Source: Candidatus Scybalocola faecavium
GTDB lineage: Bacteria; Bacillota; Clostridia; Lachnospirales; Lachnospiraceae
Reading direction: 5' to 3'
DNA length: 64,000 bases
Assembly: GCA_018713145.1 (NCBI GenBank)
Contig: DVFP01000027.1
Location: 62,001 to 126,000 of the forward strand
Made by a program: the position numbers and the translations under genes. The first letter of the stretch is position 1, and each line of letters begins with the position of its first letter. Under the pieces are notes generated by a model, which was not told the origin of the DNA, ran no database searches, and was given only the letters and a program-made list of their open reading frames with translations. Below are positions 8,374 through 18,199 of this stretch, in pieces.

Positions 8374-9561
8374 ATGAATCAAACTGAAAATTTCAAAGAA
8401 ACCGTTCCAGTAGGTGATCTGGGAATCATCCCTCTTGAAAGCTGCAGCAGTCTTGGAAAGCGTGTCAACGACTACATTGTGGCATGGCGCAAGGAAAGAT
8501 CCGGCGCTCATATGTCTTCGATCCATTTTGAAGGATACCAAAAAGAAAACTATATTATTGACGCCAAGTGTTCACGTTTCGGCAGCGGCGAGGCAAAAGG
8601 CACGATCCTGGAATCGGTTCGCGGCAAGGATCTGTACCTTCTTGTAGATGTTACCAATTACAGTATTAAATATTCCCTCTGCGGTTATGAAAACCGCATG
8701 TCGCCGGATGATCACTTTGCCGACCTTAAACGTATTATTTCCGCAGCAACAGGCAAGGCCCGCCGAATCAACGTCATTATGCCTTTCCTTTATGAAAGCC
8801 GTCAGCACAAGCGCTCCAAAAGAGAATCCCTGGACTGCGCTCTTGCATTAAAAGAGCTGAACGATATGGGCGTAGAAAACATCCTCACTTTTGATGCCCA
8901 TGATCCCCGTGTACAAAACGCCATCCCATTAAGCGGTTTTGATAACATCCAGCCTACTTACCAGTTTATTAAATCTTTGTGTAAACATGTGCCGGATATG
9001 GAAATCGACAGCGATCATCTTATGGTCATCAGCCCGGATGAAGGCGCTATGACCCGTGCCGTTTACTATGGTACTGTCCTTGGTGTCGATGTAGGTATGT
9101 TCTACAAACGCCGGGATTACACAACGATCATCAACGGCCGCAATCCGATCGTGGCTCACGAATTTTTAGGTGCCTCCGTGGAAGGCAAGGATGTGCTTAT
9201 TGTGGATGATATGATTTCATCTGGTGAAAGTATGCTGGATGTTGCTAAAGAGCTTAAAAAGCGTAAAGCCAGACGTGTCTTTGTAGCAGCTACCTTCGGT
9301 CTGTTCACCAACGGTATGAGCGAGTTTGACAAATACTATGAAATGGGACTGATTAACAAGGTGCTTACATCCAACGTTATTTATCAGAGTCCGGAGCTTT
9401 TAAGCAGAGAATACTATATTAACGTAGATTTAAGCAAATATATTGCCCTGCTCATTGACTCCATTAACCATGACCACTCGATCAGCCAGCTTCTTGATCC
9501 ATATGACAAGATCGATGCTTTGCTGGAAAAGTACCGGAAACAGCAGAAAGAAAACAAATAA
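8374..9561 (+). CDS. prs: Ribose-phosphate pyrophosphokinase
   Basis: 395 residues from the ATG at 8374, chosen because GGAGGT lies five bases upstream. The enzyme makes PRPP from ribose 5-phosphate and ATP for nucleotide, His and Trp synthesis. Visible motifs: PFLYESRQHKRSKRESLDCA (ATP-loop region), FDAHDPRVQNAIP, and the PRPP-binding VLIVDDMISSGESMLDVAKE at about 280-300. It is longer than the roughly 315-residue classical enzyme, with an N-terminal extension of about 60 residues and an extended C-terminus; I believe this longer form is common in Lachnospiraceae. Monocistronic, with a bidirectional terminator after it. Confidence 0.94.
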   Translation: MNQTENFKETVPVGDLGIIPLESCSSLGKRVNDYIVAWRKERSGAHMSSIHFEGYQKENYIIDAKCSRFGSGEAKGTILESVRGKDLYLLVDVTNYSIKYSLCGYENRMSPDDHFADLKRIISAATGKARRINVIMPFLYESRQHKRSKRESLDCALALKELNDMGVENILTFDAHDPRVQNAIPLSGFDNIQPTYQFIKSLCKHVPDMEIDSDHLMVISPDEGAMTRAVYYGTVLGVDVGMFYKRRDYTTIINGRNPIVAHEFLGASVEGKDVLIVDDMISSGESMLDVAKELKKRKARRVFVAATFGLFTNGMSEFDKYYEMGLINKVLTSNVIYQSPELLSREYYINVDLSKYIALLIDSINHDHSISQLLDPYDKIDALLEKYRKQQKENK

Positions 9562-9575
9562 GCAAAATATAGAAA

Positions 9576-9617
9576 AAGGCCGTCCGGGACTTGGATCATA
9601 AGTCCCGGACGGCCTTC
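9576..9617. terminator. Bidirectional terminator between prs and the sbcC-like gene
   Basis: Perfect 17-bp stem AAGGCCGTCCGGGACTT (9576-9592) with its complement at 9600-9616 and a 7-base loop, ending in CTTTC on the plus strand. Confidence 0.85.
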
Positions 9618-9619
9618 TT

Positions 9620-11410
9620 TCAGTCATCAAGATTGACATAGTTATAATCCACATTAAGTTCATCTAACAGATCACATTCCCGGTGCTGACATGTCATAAG
9701 AATGGCCTGCCCCGGCCCGGATCCGGAAAGCCAGGATAAAAAGGCCTTTAAGCGGTCATCATCGTAAAAGGCAAAAGTATCGTCAAAGATTACCGGCATT
9801 TCCATTTCAGGAAATACAAGCCGGGCGGCAGACAGCCTTAACGCGGCCTGCATCTGTTCCACCGTGCCCTGGCTCAGCCGCTCCATAGGCAAAAGTGTTT
9901 TGGAATTGTCTACTGAAACTTTCAGATCCGGATTTACATAAAACATCCGCCTGTGCCCTGTGATCTCTTCCATGATCCGCGAAGCTTCCCGGCAAAGGTC
10001 TCCGCCAAAATCTTCATGGATTTCTTCTGCCAAAGTCTGGATAATATTCCTGGCAGTATCCACGCAAAACATTTCCTTTTTTAACCCATTGGCCTTTTCT
10101 TTTAACTGCTCTAAAGCTTCCCGGCAGTCCTCCAGCATATTTTCCGTTTCCGCCTCATGCTCCAGTTCCCATGCGTCCCGCTCTTTCTGCCTCCGGTACT
10201 GCTGAATCACATGTTCCAGAGCCCTCTCCCTTTCTTCCAGGACCTTAAGCTGTTGGGAAAGCTGTGCCTGCTCCCTGGCCATCTGCTCCGGTTTTTCCTT
10301 TTCATCCCGGGTTTTTAAATGCGCCTGCGCCGGTCCGGAAAAATCTCCAGGCGCCGGGGGAGATGTCTTTGATCTTCCTAAAATCCGTATCATCAAAAAG
10401 GCGCCGGCTGCCACAAGAAAAAGTCCGGCTGCTGTTCCCAAAGCCGGCATTACAGGTTCCGGCCCATCCCCCAAAAGGATCGATGCCGCTCCCAAAAAAG
10501 CCCCCAGGATCAGGCACCCCAAGGAAATAGTTTTAAAAAAACGTCCGTTTTTTCCGGTCCTTGTCCCTCCCCCGGACTTTCCGCCAGCTTCTCCCATCTT
10601 AAGCCCTTCTTCCATCTTAAGGGCTTCATTTTCCCGTACCTGCGCCTTCCACTGCCTCTCTGACTCTAAAAGCATCCCCCGCCGGGTCTGGCACTGTTCC
10701 ATTTCCCTGCGCACCTTGGCCAGCTCCAAAGACGCCACATTTGCCTGTTCCCGGGTCAAAGAACTTTGTGAAGGCTGTGGTTCCGGTCTGGCTTTCCGTG
10801 TTTCCAGCGTCTGTATTTTTTCTTCCATGGAACGGATCTGATCCGCTGGAACAGCCTTTTGCAGCTTGAGCCTTTCCTGTCCGAGAACTTTAATGGCACG
10901 GCCCAAATGGAGGTTTGCGCTGCCGGTCATGGCCAGGTTTGCCGCCTGGCTTTGAAGCTCCAGGGCAAATCTGGGATCCATAGGACTTTGGCCCTGAGCC
11001 ACATGAATGGTATTCAGATAATTTTCCTCTGTCAGGCCGGGGATCAGGTCCCCCAGATGGCCATGAGGCAAAGGAACGCGCTTTCCCGTATCCAAACATA
11101 GAAGATCCACGCTTTGGGTCTCCTTATAAAAATTCCGGTACAGCCGGTAGGTATTCTCCTCATGGCAAAAGACCATGGCCCCTTCGTAATTGCTTCCGGA
11201 TTCCCAGGGCATGTACCGGTTATACAGATCTCCCAGGGCAGCCCGCCCCCGAAGCCGTTTGGCTCCAAAGATCATACACCGGATAAATGCGCATACCGTG
11301 GACTTTCCCGCCTCATTTCCCCCGAAAATCACGTTTAATCGAGGCCCCAGTTCAATTTTATAATGATGGAACTTGCCAAAATGGATCAGCTCCAGCTCTT
11401 TAATGATCAT
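9620..11410 (-). CDS. SbcC/YhaN-like AAA ATPase with central membrane helices
   Basis: 596 residues from the ATG at 11410 (CAGGAG seven bases upstream). The N-terminal ABC/Rad50 half starts MIIKELELIHFGKFHHY with Walker A FGGNEAGKST at about 29-38. The C-terminal half has a signature-like RLSQGTVEQMQAALRL (about 511-526) and Walker B MPVIFDDTFAFYD (about 538-550). Coiled coils flank two hydrophobic helices at about 293-313 and 321-343. Canonical SbcC is over 1000 residues with a CxxC zinc hook at that position; here the arms are short and the hook is replaced by a predicted membrane hairpin, as I recall for Bacillus YhaN. The start overlaps the nuclease gene by 4 bp (ATGA). Confidence 0.85.
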   Translation of the reverse strand: MIIKELELIHFGKFHHYKIELGPRLNVIFGGNEAGKSTVCAFIRCMIFGAKRLRGRAALGDLYNRYMPWESGSNYEGAMVFCHEENTYRLYRNFYKETQSVDLLCLDTGKRVPLPHGHLGDLIPGLTEENYLNTIHVAQGQSPMDPRFALELQSQAANLAMTGSANLHLGRAIKVLGQERLKLQKAVPADQIRSMEEKIQTLETRKARPEPQPSQSSLTREQANVASLELAKVRREMEQCQTRRGMLLESERQWKAQVRENEALKMEEGLKMGEAGGKSGGGTRTGKNGRFFKTISLGCLILGAFLGAASILLGDGPEPVMPALGTAAGLFLVAAGAFLMIRILGRSKTSPPAPGDFSGPAQAHLKTRDEKEKPEQMAREQAQLSQQLKVLEERERALEHVIQQYRRQKERDAWELEHEAETENMLEDCREALEQLKEKANGLKKEMFCVDTARNIIQTLAEEIHEDFGGDLCREASRIMEEITGHRRMFYVNPDLKVSVDNSKTLLPMERLSQGTVEQMQAALRLSAARLVFPEMEMPVIFDDTFAFYDDDRLKAFLSWLSGSGPGQAILMTCQHRECDLLDELNVDYNYVNLDD

Positions 11411-12513
11411 ATGCTGTCTCCTGTCCTGTAAAGGGCCCAAAACCCATAATACAAAATTTTATTCCGGGTCTTATCATCCACATCCATGGCCCTTACCTTA
11501 TCCATATACCGGCCTAAAAGATTTCCTTTATTGGCCTCATAAAGGCTGTCAAAATCAAAATCCCAGACCGTAGCATCTGCCACGGAAACCACATGGTCCA
11601 TGGCTGAGATTTCCTGAAGATCCGTTTCCAGATCCACATTTTTAAACCCTTCCAGGGTAATCTTGTAAAGATTTTCCTCCCCATCCTTTAAAGCTTTCCC
11701 ACAGCGCTCCATCCCCTCTGACACCCGGTCACAGATCTGGCCCCAGGTCATATCTCCCTGTACTGAAACAGAAAGGTTGACATAATTCCACTTTGCCGCT
11801 GGAACAAACTGGACGCTGACTTGACCATTTTTAATCTGTCCCCGGATAAATCCATGAGGCCCTTCATCATTTTTATCTACCGGCTCCAGAGCGCCGCAAT
11901 AGGCCATTGTGCCTGTGGCATCGATCCACGGCTTATGAATATGGCCCAGGGCAATATAATCAAATCCTGAGCTTCTCAGCCGGTCCCAGCGGATAGGAAT
12001 ATGCTTTTGATCGCCGCCGTGGGCCAGAAGGATATGCCGGCAGTCCCCGGGAAGCATCTCCCCATTAGGCGCGGTTTTTTCCGGAGACAAAGAATCATAC
12101 AACGGCTGGGTAATTTCCTGACGGTCATAGCTGAAACCATAAACGCACAGATTCAGGGACGGAATGTATGCCCTCTGACAGCGGTTCCCCCCAAAAAAGG
12201 TTACATTTTCCGGCCAGGAAAAGCTTTTGTAAGAAGATGTCCCGGTAACCGGGTCGTGATTGCCTCCTATAATGAAAAAATGCACCGGCGCCGCCTGGGC
12301 AAAATGATAAGCCAGCTCTTTAAGTTCCCGCTTTAGAGGCTGCCTGTGGAACAGATCTCCACAGATGAATACCAGATCTGCCCCATCGGCCTTAGCCTGG
12401 TAAAGCACCTGATAAAAGCTTTCATAAATCCCTTTTGCCCTCTGATCGCTCCAGGGTTTCCCCCGGTCCGGTACTGCTCCCAAATGGACATCTGACAAAT
12501 GAAAAAAAAGCAT
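11407..12513 (-). CDS. SbcD/YhaO-like metallophosphoesterase, DNA repair exonuclease family
   Basis: 368 residues from the ATG at 12513 (GGAAGGAAG upstream). The calcineurin-like phosphoesterase motifs are in order: FHLSDVHLG at the N-terminus, FICGDLFHR (about 50-58), GGNHDP (about 84-89), and late His motifs LLAHGGD and YIALGHIHKPW. These are the metal-binding Asp, His and Asn of Mre11/SbcD nucleases. It overlaps its ATPase partner by 4 bp, which argues for a complex acting on DNA ends or hairpins. It starts about 80 bp after asnS, behind a terminator-like hairpin. Confidence 0.9.
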   Translation of the reverse strand: MLFFHLSDVHLGAVPDRGKPWSDQRAKGIYESFYQVLYQAKADGADLVFICGDLFHRQPLKRELKELAYHFAQAAPVHFFIIGGNHDPVTGTSSYKSFSWPENVTFFGGNRCQRAYIPSLNLCVYGFSYDRQEITQPLYDSLSPEKTAPNGEMLPGDCRHILLAHGGDQKHIPIRWDRLRSSGFDYIALGHIHKPWIDATGTMAYCGALEPVDKNDEGPHGFIRGQIKNGQVSVQFVPAAKWNYVNLSVSVQGDMTWGQICDRVSEGMERCGKALKDGEENLYKITLEGFKNVDLETDLQEISAMDHVVSVADATVWDFDFDSLYEANKGNLLGRYMDKVRAMDVDDKTRNKILYYGFWALYRTGDSI

Positions 12514-12534
12514 CAAGCCACTTCCTTCCAAAAG

Positions 12535-12587
12535 ATAAAAAAGCGCCTGAAGCTCTGACGGCACTGACCGCAGAGTTCCAGACGCCT
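12535..12587 (-). terminator. Terminator of asnS
   Basis: On the minus strand a stem built from GCGTCTGGAACTCTGCGG and its imperfect complement ending TCAGGCGC is followed by TTTTTT. Confidence 0.65.
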
Positions 12588-12594
12588 GCCTGAA

Positions 12595-13986
12595 TTAAAG
12601 CTCACAGTTATTTACAGTTCTCGGGAACGGAAGGACATCTCTGATATTTGACATACCGGTAAGATACATAACGCACCGCTCAAAGCCAAGACCGTATCCG
12701 GAATGGCGCACAGAACCATAACGGCGAAGATCCAGATAAAAATCGTAATCTTCCTTTTTCAGTCCCAGCTCATCCATACGGGTCACCAGCTTATCGTAAT
12801 CATCCTCTCTCTGGCTTCCTCCGATGATCTCCCCGATTCCCGGCACAAGAAGGTCCATGGCCGCTACCGTCTTGTTATCCTCATTCAGCTTCATGTAAAA
12901 AGCCTTAATATCCTTTGGATAATCTGTAACAAACACCGGACGCTTAAATACCTGCTCCGTTAAATAACGTTCATGCTCGGTCTGCAGGTCTGTGCCCCAT
13001 GAAACCTTATAATCAAAATGATCGTTATTTTTCATGAGAATATCCACAGCCTCCGTGTAGGTCACACGGGCGAAATCTGATGTGGCCACATGCTCCAGAC
13101 GCTTAAGAAGGCCTTTGTCCACAAATTGGTTAAAAAATGCCATTTCCTCAGGAGCGTTTTCCATAACATATTTAATAATATACTTGATCATCTTTTCCGC
13201 CATATCCATATTGTCCTGAAGATCCGCAAAAGCCATCTCCGGCTCAATCATCCAAAACTCAGCCGCATGGCGGGTCGTGTTGGAGTTTTCAGCTCTGAAA
13301 GTCGGTCCAAAGGTATAAATGTTGCGGAAAGCCATCGCATAGGTCTCACCGTTTAACTGACCGCTGACCGTCAGGTTGGTAGGTTTTCCGAAGAAATCCT
13401 TGCGGTAATCTACCTGGCCATCCTCTGTCTTTGGCACATTATTCAAATCCAAAGTTGTTACCTGGAACATCTCTCCGGCGCCTTCACAGTCGCTTCCGGT
13501 AATCAGCGGTGTATGCACATAGACAAAATCCTGCTCCTGGAAAAACTTGTGGATCGCATAAGCAATCAGAGAGCGGACGCGGAATACTGCCTGGAAAGTG
13601 TTTGTACGGGCTCTTAAATGGGGCAGTGTGCGCAAATACTCAAAAGTATGACGTTTCGGCTGGAGCGGATAATCCGGTGTTGACGGACCTTCAATTTCCA
13701 CCTTATCTGCCTGGATCTCAAAAGGCTGCTTTGCCTCAGGTGTCGCCACTAAAGTACCTTCCACGATGACGGCCGCGCCTACATTCAGTTTGGAAATTTC
13801 TGCAAAGTTCTCTAATTTATCAGTGTATACAACTTGAAGGGTCTGAAAATAAGTCCCGTCATTTACTACAAGAAAACCAAAGGTTTTCGAATCACGGATA
13901 TTCCGGAGCCAGCCGCCGATCTTAACGTTCTGTCCTATATACTTCTCCTGGTCCTTAAATAGTTCCCTTACTGTTGTCAATTTCAT
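12595..13986 (-). CDS. asnS: Asparagine--tRNA ligase
   Basis: 463 residues, typical of bacterial AsnRS. An N-terminal OB-fold ([20 protein letters not shown]) is followed by a class II catalytic core: [37 protein letters not shown] (motif 2) and the C-terminal [21 protein letters not shown] then PFPRT (motif 3). The Asn-specific ending and lack of the GAD insertion seen in bacterial AspRS separate it from AspS. The ATG has AAGGAGG eight bases upstream. No T-box was found in the 180-base leader; a promoter lies at 14100-14072. Confidence 0.97.
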   Translation of the reverse strand: MKLTTVRELFKDQEKYIGQNVKIGGWLRNIRDSKTFGFLVVNDGTYFQTLQVVYTDKLENFAEISKLNVGAAVIVEGTLVATPEAKQPFEIQADKVEIEGPSTPDYPLQPKRHTFEYLRTLPHLRARTNTFQAVFRVRSLIAYAIHKFFQEQDFVYVHTPLITGSDCEGAGEMFQVTTLDLNNVPKTEDGQVDYRKDFFGKPTNLTVSGQLNGETYAMAFRNIYTFGPTFRAENSNTTRHAAEFWMIEPEMAFADLQDNMDMAEKMIKYIIKYVMENAPEEMAFFNQFVDKGLLKRLEHVATSDFARVTYTEAVDILMKNNDHFDYKVSWGTDLQTEHERYLTEQVFKRPVFVTDYPKDIKAFYMKLNEDNKTVAAMDLLVPGIGEIIGGSQREDDYDKLVTRMDELGLKKEDYDFYLDLRRYGSVRHSGYGLGFERCVMYLTGMSNIRDVLPFPRTVNNCEL

Positions 13987-14071
13987 CGCTCTTCCTCCTT
14001 ATTTGGCCTGGCCGGACCTGAAGGACCTGAAAGATCCCTCATCCCCTGCCACACCTGGCTAAACTGTTACC

Positions 14072-14100
14072 ATCTTAGCACAGTTTCTTATATTTTCCAA
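14072..14100 (-). promoter_or_regulatory. Predicted sigma-A promoter of asnS
   Basis: Minus strand TTGGAA (14100-14095), 17 bases, TAAGAT (14077-14072). Confidence 0.6.
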
Positions 14101-14172
14101 CCCCAAAGGGCAAAATCCTTATTAATAATGCAACAGTTGACCCCGATTTATTCCGGACGGTAAAACGGCTGC

Positions 14173-16692
14173 TTAATAGTAGCTTAAGAATATATTGCCC
14201 TCTTTTTCAAAGTCCTCTTTAAAGACCTGATAGTTCCAATCACTGACCTGTCCGGTAGACGGATCCGCAACCTGAAGATAGAAGGGATTATAGCCCACAA
14301 TAAGCACAAGCTCCCCTTCATCCCGCTGGACCACCACAAGGCGGTCGTTGTAGACAAAGTACAGCACATCCTCCAGGGATAAGCCTCGCAGACTTACCAC
14401 ATGGTGCCGGGTCAGATTGGCGCTGAGAGCCTGCCTTAAAGTCATGGAGCTGTCAACCGTCACCTGTGTATTGTTTTCCGCATAAGAGCAAATAGCCTTC
14501 ACAATGGATAAAATAGCATCCCCCTGTTCAATGGACTGAAAGCTTGTGCGATGCTCACTGGTAATCACAGATTTCTCCCATACGATCTCTTTATTTTCAC
14601 TGACAACAAGCCCGGTAGGCTGAGTACATGCCAAAATGGCTTCTGTCAGATCTGTATAGTCTTTGTACAGTCCGTCTCCTGTATAAAGGTAATACTTCTC
14701 CGCCGTCGTTTCCCCGGCCTGGATCTCAAATACCGCTTCTCCCCCGTTCCTTGCCACAGCCGTCTGACTCAGCACCTGGGATGCAATGGCCGATGGAAGG
14801 TGGATATAGCTCTCATTGCCCATAACAGAATCATAAACCGCGCCAAGATAAATATCTTCTTCCTCATCTGACTCATTATATACAAGATAATCTCCCGGCG
14901 CATTTTCAAATACAGTTTCTCCGTTTTCCACAGAAGCCGTGGCCAGGGAAATATTAATGGTGGAATCTCCCATCTGCACACCGGTAATATACTTGCCCTG
15001 GGAAGAATACTCCCGTACCACGTTCAGATCCCGGTCCACAATATACAACGTATCCATGGGAACGATCCGGGAACCGACGCTGTCCTCATAAACCATGGAA
15101 GGATCTGCGGTTCCGTATACCAGGTCATTGCCGAAAAATCCCAAAAGGCGCACAACCTTACCATCAGCGCTGATCGTCCTCTCCTGGCCGGAATCCAGAT
15201 AATACACAAGGATCTGGTCCGCATTTTCAGCATCCGGGTTATTCGGCATAGCCAGCACAGTTCCATCAGAGCTGAGCTTGTAATTGTTTATATCCAGCTG
15301 TTCAATAACTTCCCGGGCCTGTCCGGTAGAAGCATCAATCCGATACACAATATCATTAAGGCATAAATACAGCTCATGATCCTCATTCATAAAGGCCAGC
15401 TTTTCCACATCCATCATCAGCATTTCATAGCCTCGGTCTGATGTGATAAACGCCTGCTCCACAGTTGTATTTTGATCCGGGTTATAAGTATATATGGCAA
15501 TACCTGTCTCCCCGGCATGGGGGCCGGATGGCATATACCCGTAAACAATAAAATGAAGCGTACCATTTTCCTCAATGTCCAGTGCCTTTATCCCGAAAGG
15601 ATACCGGCCAAAGGCATTTTCCGTAGGATCCGGCTGGATCACCCGGGTCATAATATTATTGGCCCCGTCATAATACCATAGGCTGCCGTCCATGGAAAAT
15701 ACAGTCACGTAGCCGTTTTCATTCTGGGAAAAGATCATGCCCAGGCTCTTTTCATCCACCACACCAAGGCTTAGCTGGCCGGATGAGATTTCAAAAGATC
15801 CCCGGTCCGGGATCCGGCTTATAGAGCGGTGGAAGTCTCTGAGCCGCCAGTTTCCATCATCTAACTGGACGGTATAGTATTCATTAACGTAGTATTCTTT
15901 GTAGCTGGAGGCATCTTCATACACCTGGATTTTATATAAAAGCTGTATAGTGGCTGCCTGTGAGCTGATGGCCTTAATATTTGTGGTGATCCGTCCGGAC
16001 ACAGAAGGCGACATATCTCCCCACATGACCATATAGGTGCTGGAATAAATATCCACATTGGTAAAGGATGTATTGTCATTTAAGCCTGAAGTCTGAAGAT
16101 ACGGCTGGACCGCTGAACTCATATCCGGGTTCAGGGTATTTTGATTAAATTCCCACACAAAGTCCAGCTTTTGACTCAAATTGTAATCGCTTCCTGATAC
16201 GATCCGGGTATAAAAATAATATATTTCCCCTTCATCATCTGTCAGATCCAGCGTCAGGCAATATTCCCGCCCCTCCACCAGAGGATTTTCCAGCTGAAGG
16301 ACATACCGCAGTCCGGTGCCCTGGCTTTGGGAAAGGGACGCGCTCCCCTCTTCCACCACATAAGTATTGGCGGCATCGGATACGGTATAGGACACAGAAG
16401 CCACCGCCACATCATTTCCAAACACATCCAGCAAAAGGCTTTCATCTGTATTCAGGGGAGAAATACTTTCCCTTAAATAACCACAGTCGATCGGTGTTGT
16501 GTATGCGTCCATTTTATTGGTCATAGCGTCATTATAGTTTACATAAATCACCGGCAAGGTGCGTTCCCCAGCTGTCCCGCTGTCTTGTATTCCCCAATTT
16601 TGAAGGATACAGGTGGCTGCCAGGGCAAGAATAAAGGTCAGCACATAGGCACCTGCCAGGATGATCTTCGTTTTTACCTTTAATTTCAGCAT
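14173..16692 (-). CDS. Large membrane-anchored extracytoplasmic protein, function unknown
   Basis: 839 residues, family not recognised. One N-terminal hydrophobic helix (IILAGAYVLTFILALAATCI, about 10-29) should anchor or export it; the rest is hydrophilic with no further membrane segment. The N-terminal third looks beta-rich (VYEDASSYKEYYVNEYYTVQ). The middle, about residues 290-560, has recurrent short strands with Gly/Asp turns (GSLWYYDGANNIMTRVI, HELYLCLNDIVYRIDASTG), suggesting a beta-propeller. The C-terminal part is mixed. It is coupled to the upstream methyltransferase by a TAATG overlap. It may be a lineage-specific envelope protein; function not inferred. Confidence 0.75.
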   Translation of the reverse strand: MLKLKVKTKIILAGAYVLTFILALAATCILQNWGIQDSGTAGERTLPVIYVNYNDAMTNKMDAYTTPIDCGYLRESISPLNTDESLLLDVFGNDVAVASVSYTVSDAANTYVVEEGSASLSQSQGTGLRYVLQLENPLVEGREYCLTLDLTDDEGEIYYFYTRIVSGSDYNLSQKLDFVWEFNQNTLNPDMSSAVQPYLQTSGLNDNTSFTNVDIYSSTYMVMWGDMSPSVSGRITTNIKAISSQAATIQLLYKIQVYEDASSYKEYYVNEYYTVQLDDGNWRLRDFHRSISRIPDRGSFEISSGQLSLGVVDEKSLGMIFSQNENGYVTVFSMDGSLWYYDGANNIMTRVIQPDPTENAFGRYPFGIKALDIEENGTLHFIVYGYMPSGPHAGETGIAIYTYNPDQNTTVEQAFITSDRGYEMLMMDVEKLAFMNEDHELYLCLNDIVYRIDASTGQAREVIEQLDINNYKLSSDGTVLAMPNNPDAENADQILVYYLDSGQERTISADGKVVRLLGFFGNDLVYGTADPSMVYEDSVGSRIVPMDTLYIVDRDLNVVREYSSQGKYITGVQMGDSTINISLATASVENGETVFENAPGDYLVYNESDEEEDIYLGAVYDSVMGNESYIHLPSAIASQVLSQTAVARNGGEAVFEIQAGETTAEKYYLYTGDGLYKDYTDLTEAILACTQPTGLVVSENKEIVWEKSVITSEHRTSFQSIEQGDAILSIVKAICSYAENNTQVTVDSSMTLRQALSANLTRHHVVSLRGLSLEDVLYFVYNDRLVVVQRDEGELVLIVGYNPFYLQVADPSTGQVSDWNYQVFKEDFEKEGNIFLSYY

Positions 16693-17939
16693 TAACCCTC
16701 CTCCCTGTTATTTAGGAAGTGGGCTGCAAGCAGTTTTTCCAGGGTAGGCTCGACCCCCAGCAGCTGTTTACAGGAAAGATAGTCTTTTGAAAGGGCAAAA
16801 GGTCTTTTTCCGGATTCTTTTACACCTCGGATCAAAATATTTTTCGGAGTATGCTCCATATCAATAAATTCCAGGATCTGAGTCTTATAGCCGGCACATT
16901 TTAACAGTTCCCCCCTCAGTCCGTCTGTGACCAAAGCGGCCATACGCTCCTTTAAAAGTCCGAATTGAAGCACCGGAGCCATCAGATCACATGTTATCTG
17001 CCGGTTCAGCTCATGCTGGCAGCAAGGGACAGACAGGATCACCCGGGCATTCCACGCCACCGCCTTATACAGGGCATAATCCGTGGCTGTATCACAGGCA
17101 TGAAGCGTTACTACCATATCCACCGAATCACAGCCCTCATAGGAGGCAATATCTCCGTGAAGGAACCGGAGCCGGTCATAGCCGTACCTCCGGGCCAGGG
17201 CATTACAATGGTCGATCACATCTTTTTTCAGGTCAAGTCCTGTCACTTCAATGTCATAGCCATGAAGGATTTTAAGATAATAATACATGGCAAAGGTAAG
17301 ATAGGACTTTCCGCAGCCAAAATCAATAATATGCACCGTTCTCCCCTTATCCAGAGCAGGAAGAATATCCTGAACAAATTCCAGGAACCGGTTGATCTGA
17401 CGGAACTTGTCATATCTGGAGCGCACAACCTTTCCGTCCTTTGTCATGACACCAAGGTCTACCAGAAAATCCACCGGGCTGCCCTCTTTTAAAATATAGC
17501 GTTTTTCCCGGTTGTGGGCAGCCACAAGGGAAAAAGGATCCCTGTCCCCGTCTGCCTTTTGGGGCGTCTTTAAGTCTGCTGCCCCTTCTTTATCCCGGGT
17601 CTTTAACATATCCTGTGTCTTAGTCTTTTTCTTTATCGTCACTTTGCCTTTTTTACTTACCAGCACAGTAACATCCAGCTTCCGTGTCTGTGCCTGAAGC
17701 TGTTTAAAATCCTTTTCCATCCATCCCAGGATCTTTTCTTCCATAACATTTGGGTCATTATTCGTATGAAGGACTTTTGTATCCACATACTCTGACGCCT
17801 GAAATTTCATCTGGTCTTTAACCATGACCGGACGGATCTTTACTTTAGACGGTCCGGAAGAAGTCCTGGCGCCGCTTAAGGTCATGGTCATCAGATCCCC
17901 GTTTATAATCTCATCCAACATATATCGTAATTGTTCCAT
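16692..17939 (-). CDS. Class I SAM-dependent methyltransferase
   Basis: 415 residues. The N-terminal 140 residues are Lys-rich (GKVTIKKKTKTQDMLKTRDK) and of unknown fold. The catalytic half begins near FLVDLGVMTKDGKVVRSRYD and holds the SAM-binding motif HIIDFGCGKSYLTFAMYYYL, an acidic strand-2 end VTGLDLKKDVI, and ATLHACDTA-like VVTLHACDTATDYAL and LSVPCCQHELNRQI. This resembles the Methyltransf_32 type, substrate unknown; an RNA target is only a guess from the basic N-terminus. RBS AGGAG eight bases before the ATG. Its TAA overlaps the next ATG. Confidence 0.85.
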   Translation of the reverse strand: MEQLRYMLDEIINGDLMTMTLSGARTSSGPSKVKIRPVMVKDQMKFQASEYVDTKVLHTNNDPNVMEEKILGWMEKDFKQLQAQTRKLDVTVLVSKKGKVTIKKKTKTQDMLKTRDKEGAADLKTPQKADGDRDPFSLVAAHNREKRYILKEGSPVDFLVDLGVMTKDGKVVRSRYDKFRQINRFLEFVQDILPALDKGRTVHIIDFGCGKSYLTFAMYYYLKILHGYDIEVTGLDLKKDVIDHCNALARRYGYDRLRFLHGDIASYEGCDSVDMVVTLHACDTATDYALYKAVAWNARVILSVPCCQHELNRQITCDLMAPVLQFGLLKERMAALVTDGLRGELLKCAGYKTQILEFIDMEHTPKNILIRGVKESGKRPFALSKDYLSCKQLLGVEPTLEKLLAAHFLNNREEG

Positions 17940-18125
17940 TAAATTTTCTCCTATATATAAAGCAAGTCCATGCTATAAAGCCTGGAAAATCAATGCACCT
18001 GCCGTGAAAAGTCCGGCAGATAAAAGCCCCTTGCATGGCTTTCACAGTACATTATTATAGAACATTTCTACCATGAGCACAAGTAAAGGCTGTGATTTTG
18101 TTGCTGCCTGTCAGCAGTTCACCCA

Positions 18126-18150
18126 GGTCTGCGCATTTGCTGCGCAGACC
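18126..18150. repeat. Isolated perfect palindrome
   Basis: GGTCTGCGCA and TGCGCAGACC around a TTTGC loop, between the small hypothetical and the methyltransferase. No T run follows on either strand. The rest of the 260-base gap 17940-18199 holds no gene. Confidence 0.6.
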
Positions 18151-18199
18151 GTGAGAAAATGATTTTAAAGCGGAAAAATCTCCTTGCTGTTCCAAAGCT

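Noticed and set aside
13987-14172. T-box leader before asnS
   Set aside because: The T-box sequence (AGGGTGG-like antiterminator) and an Asn specifier stem were not found; the leader is short.
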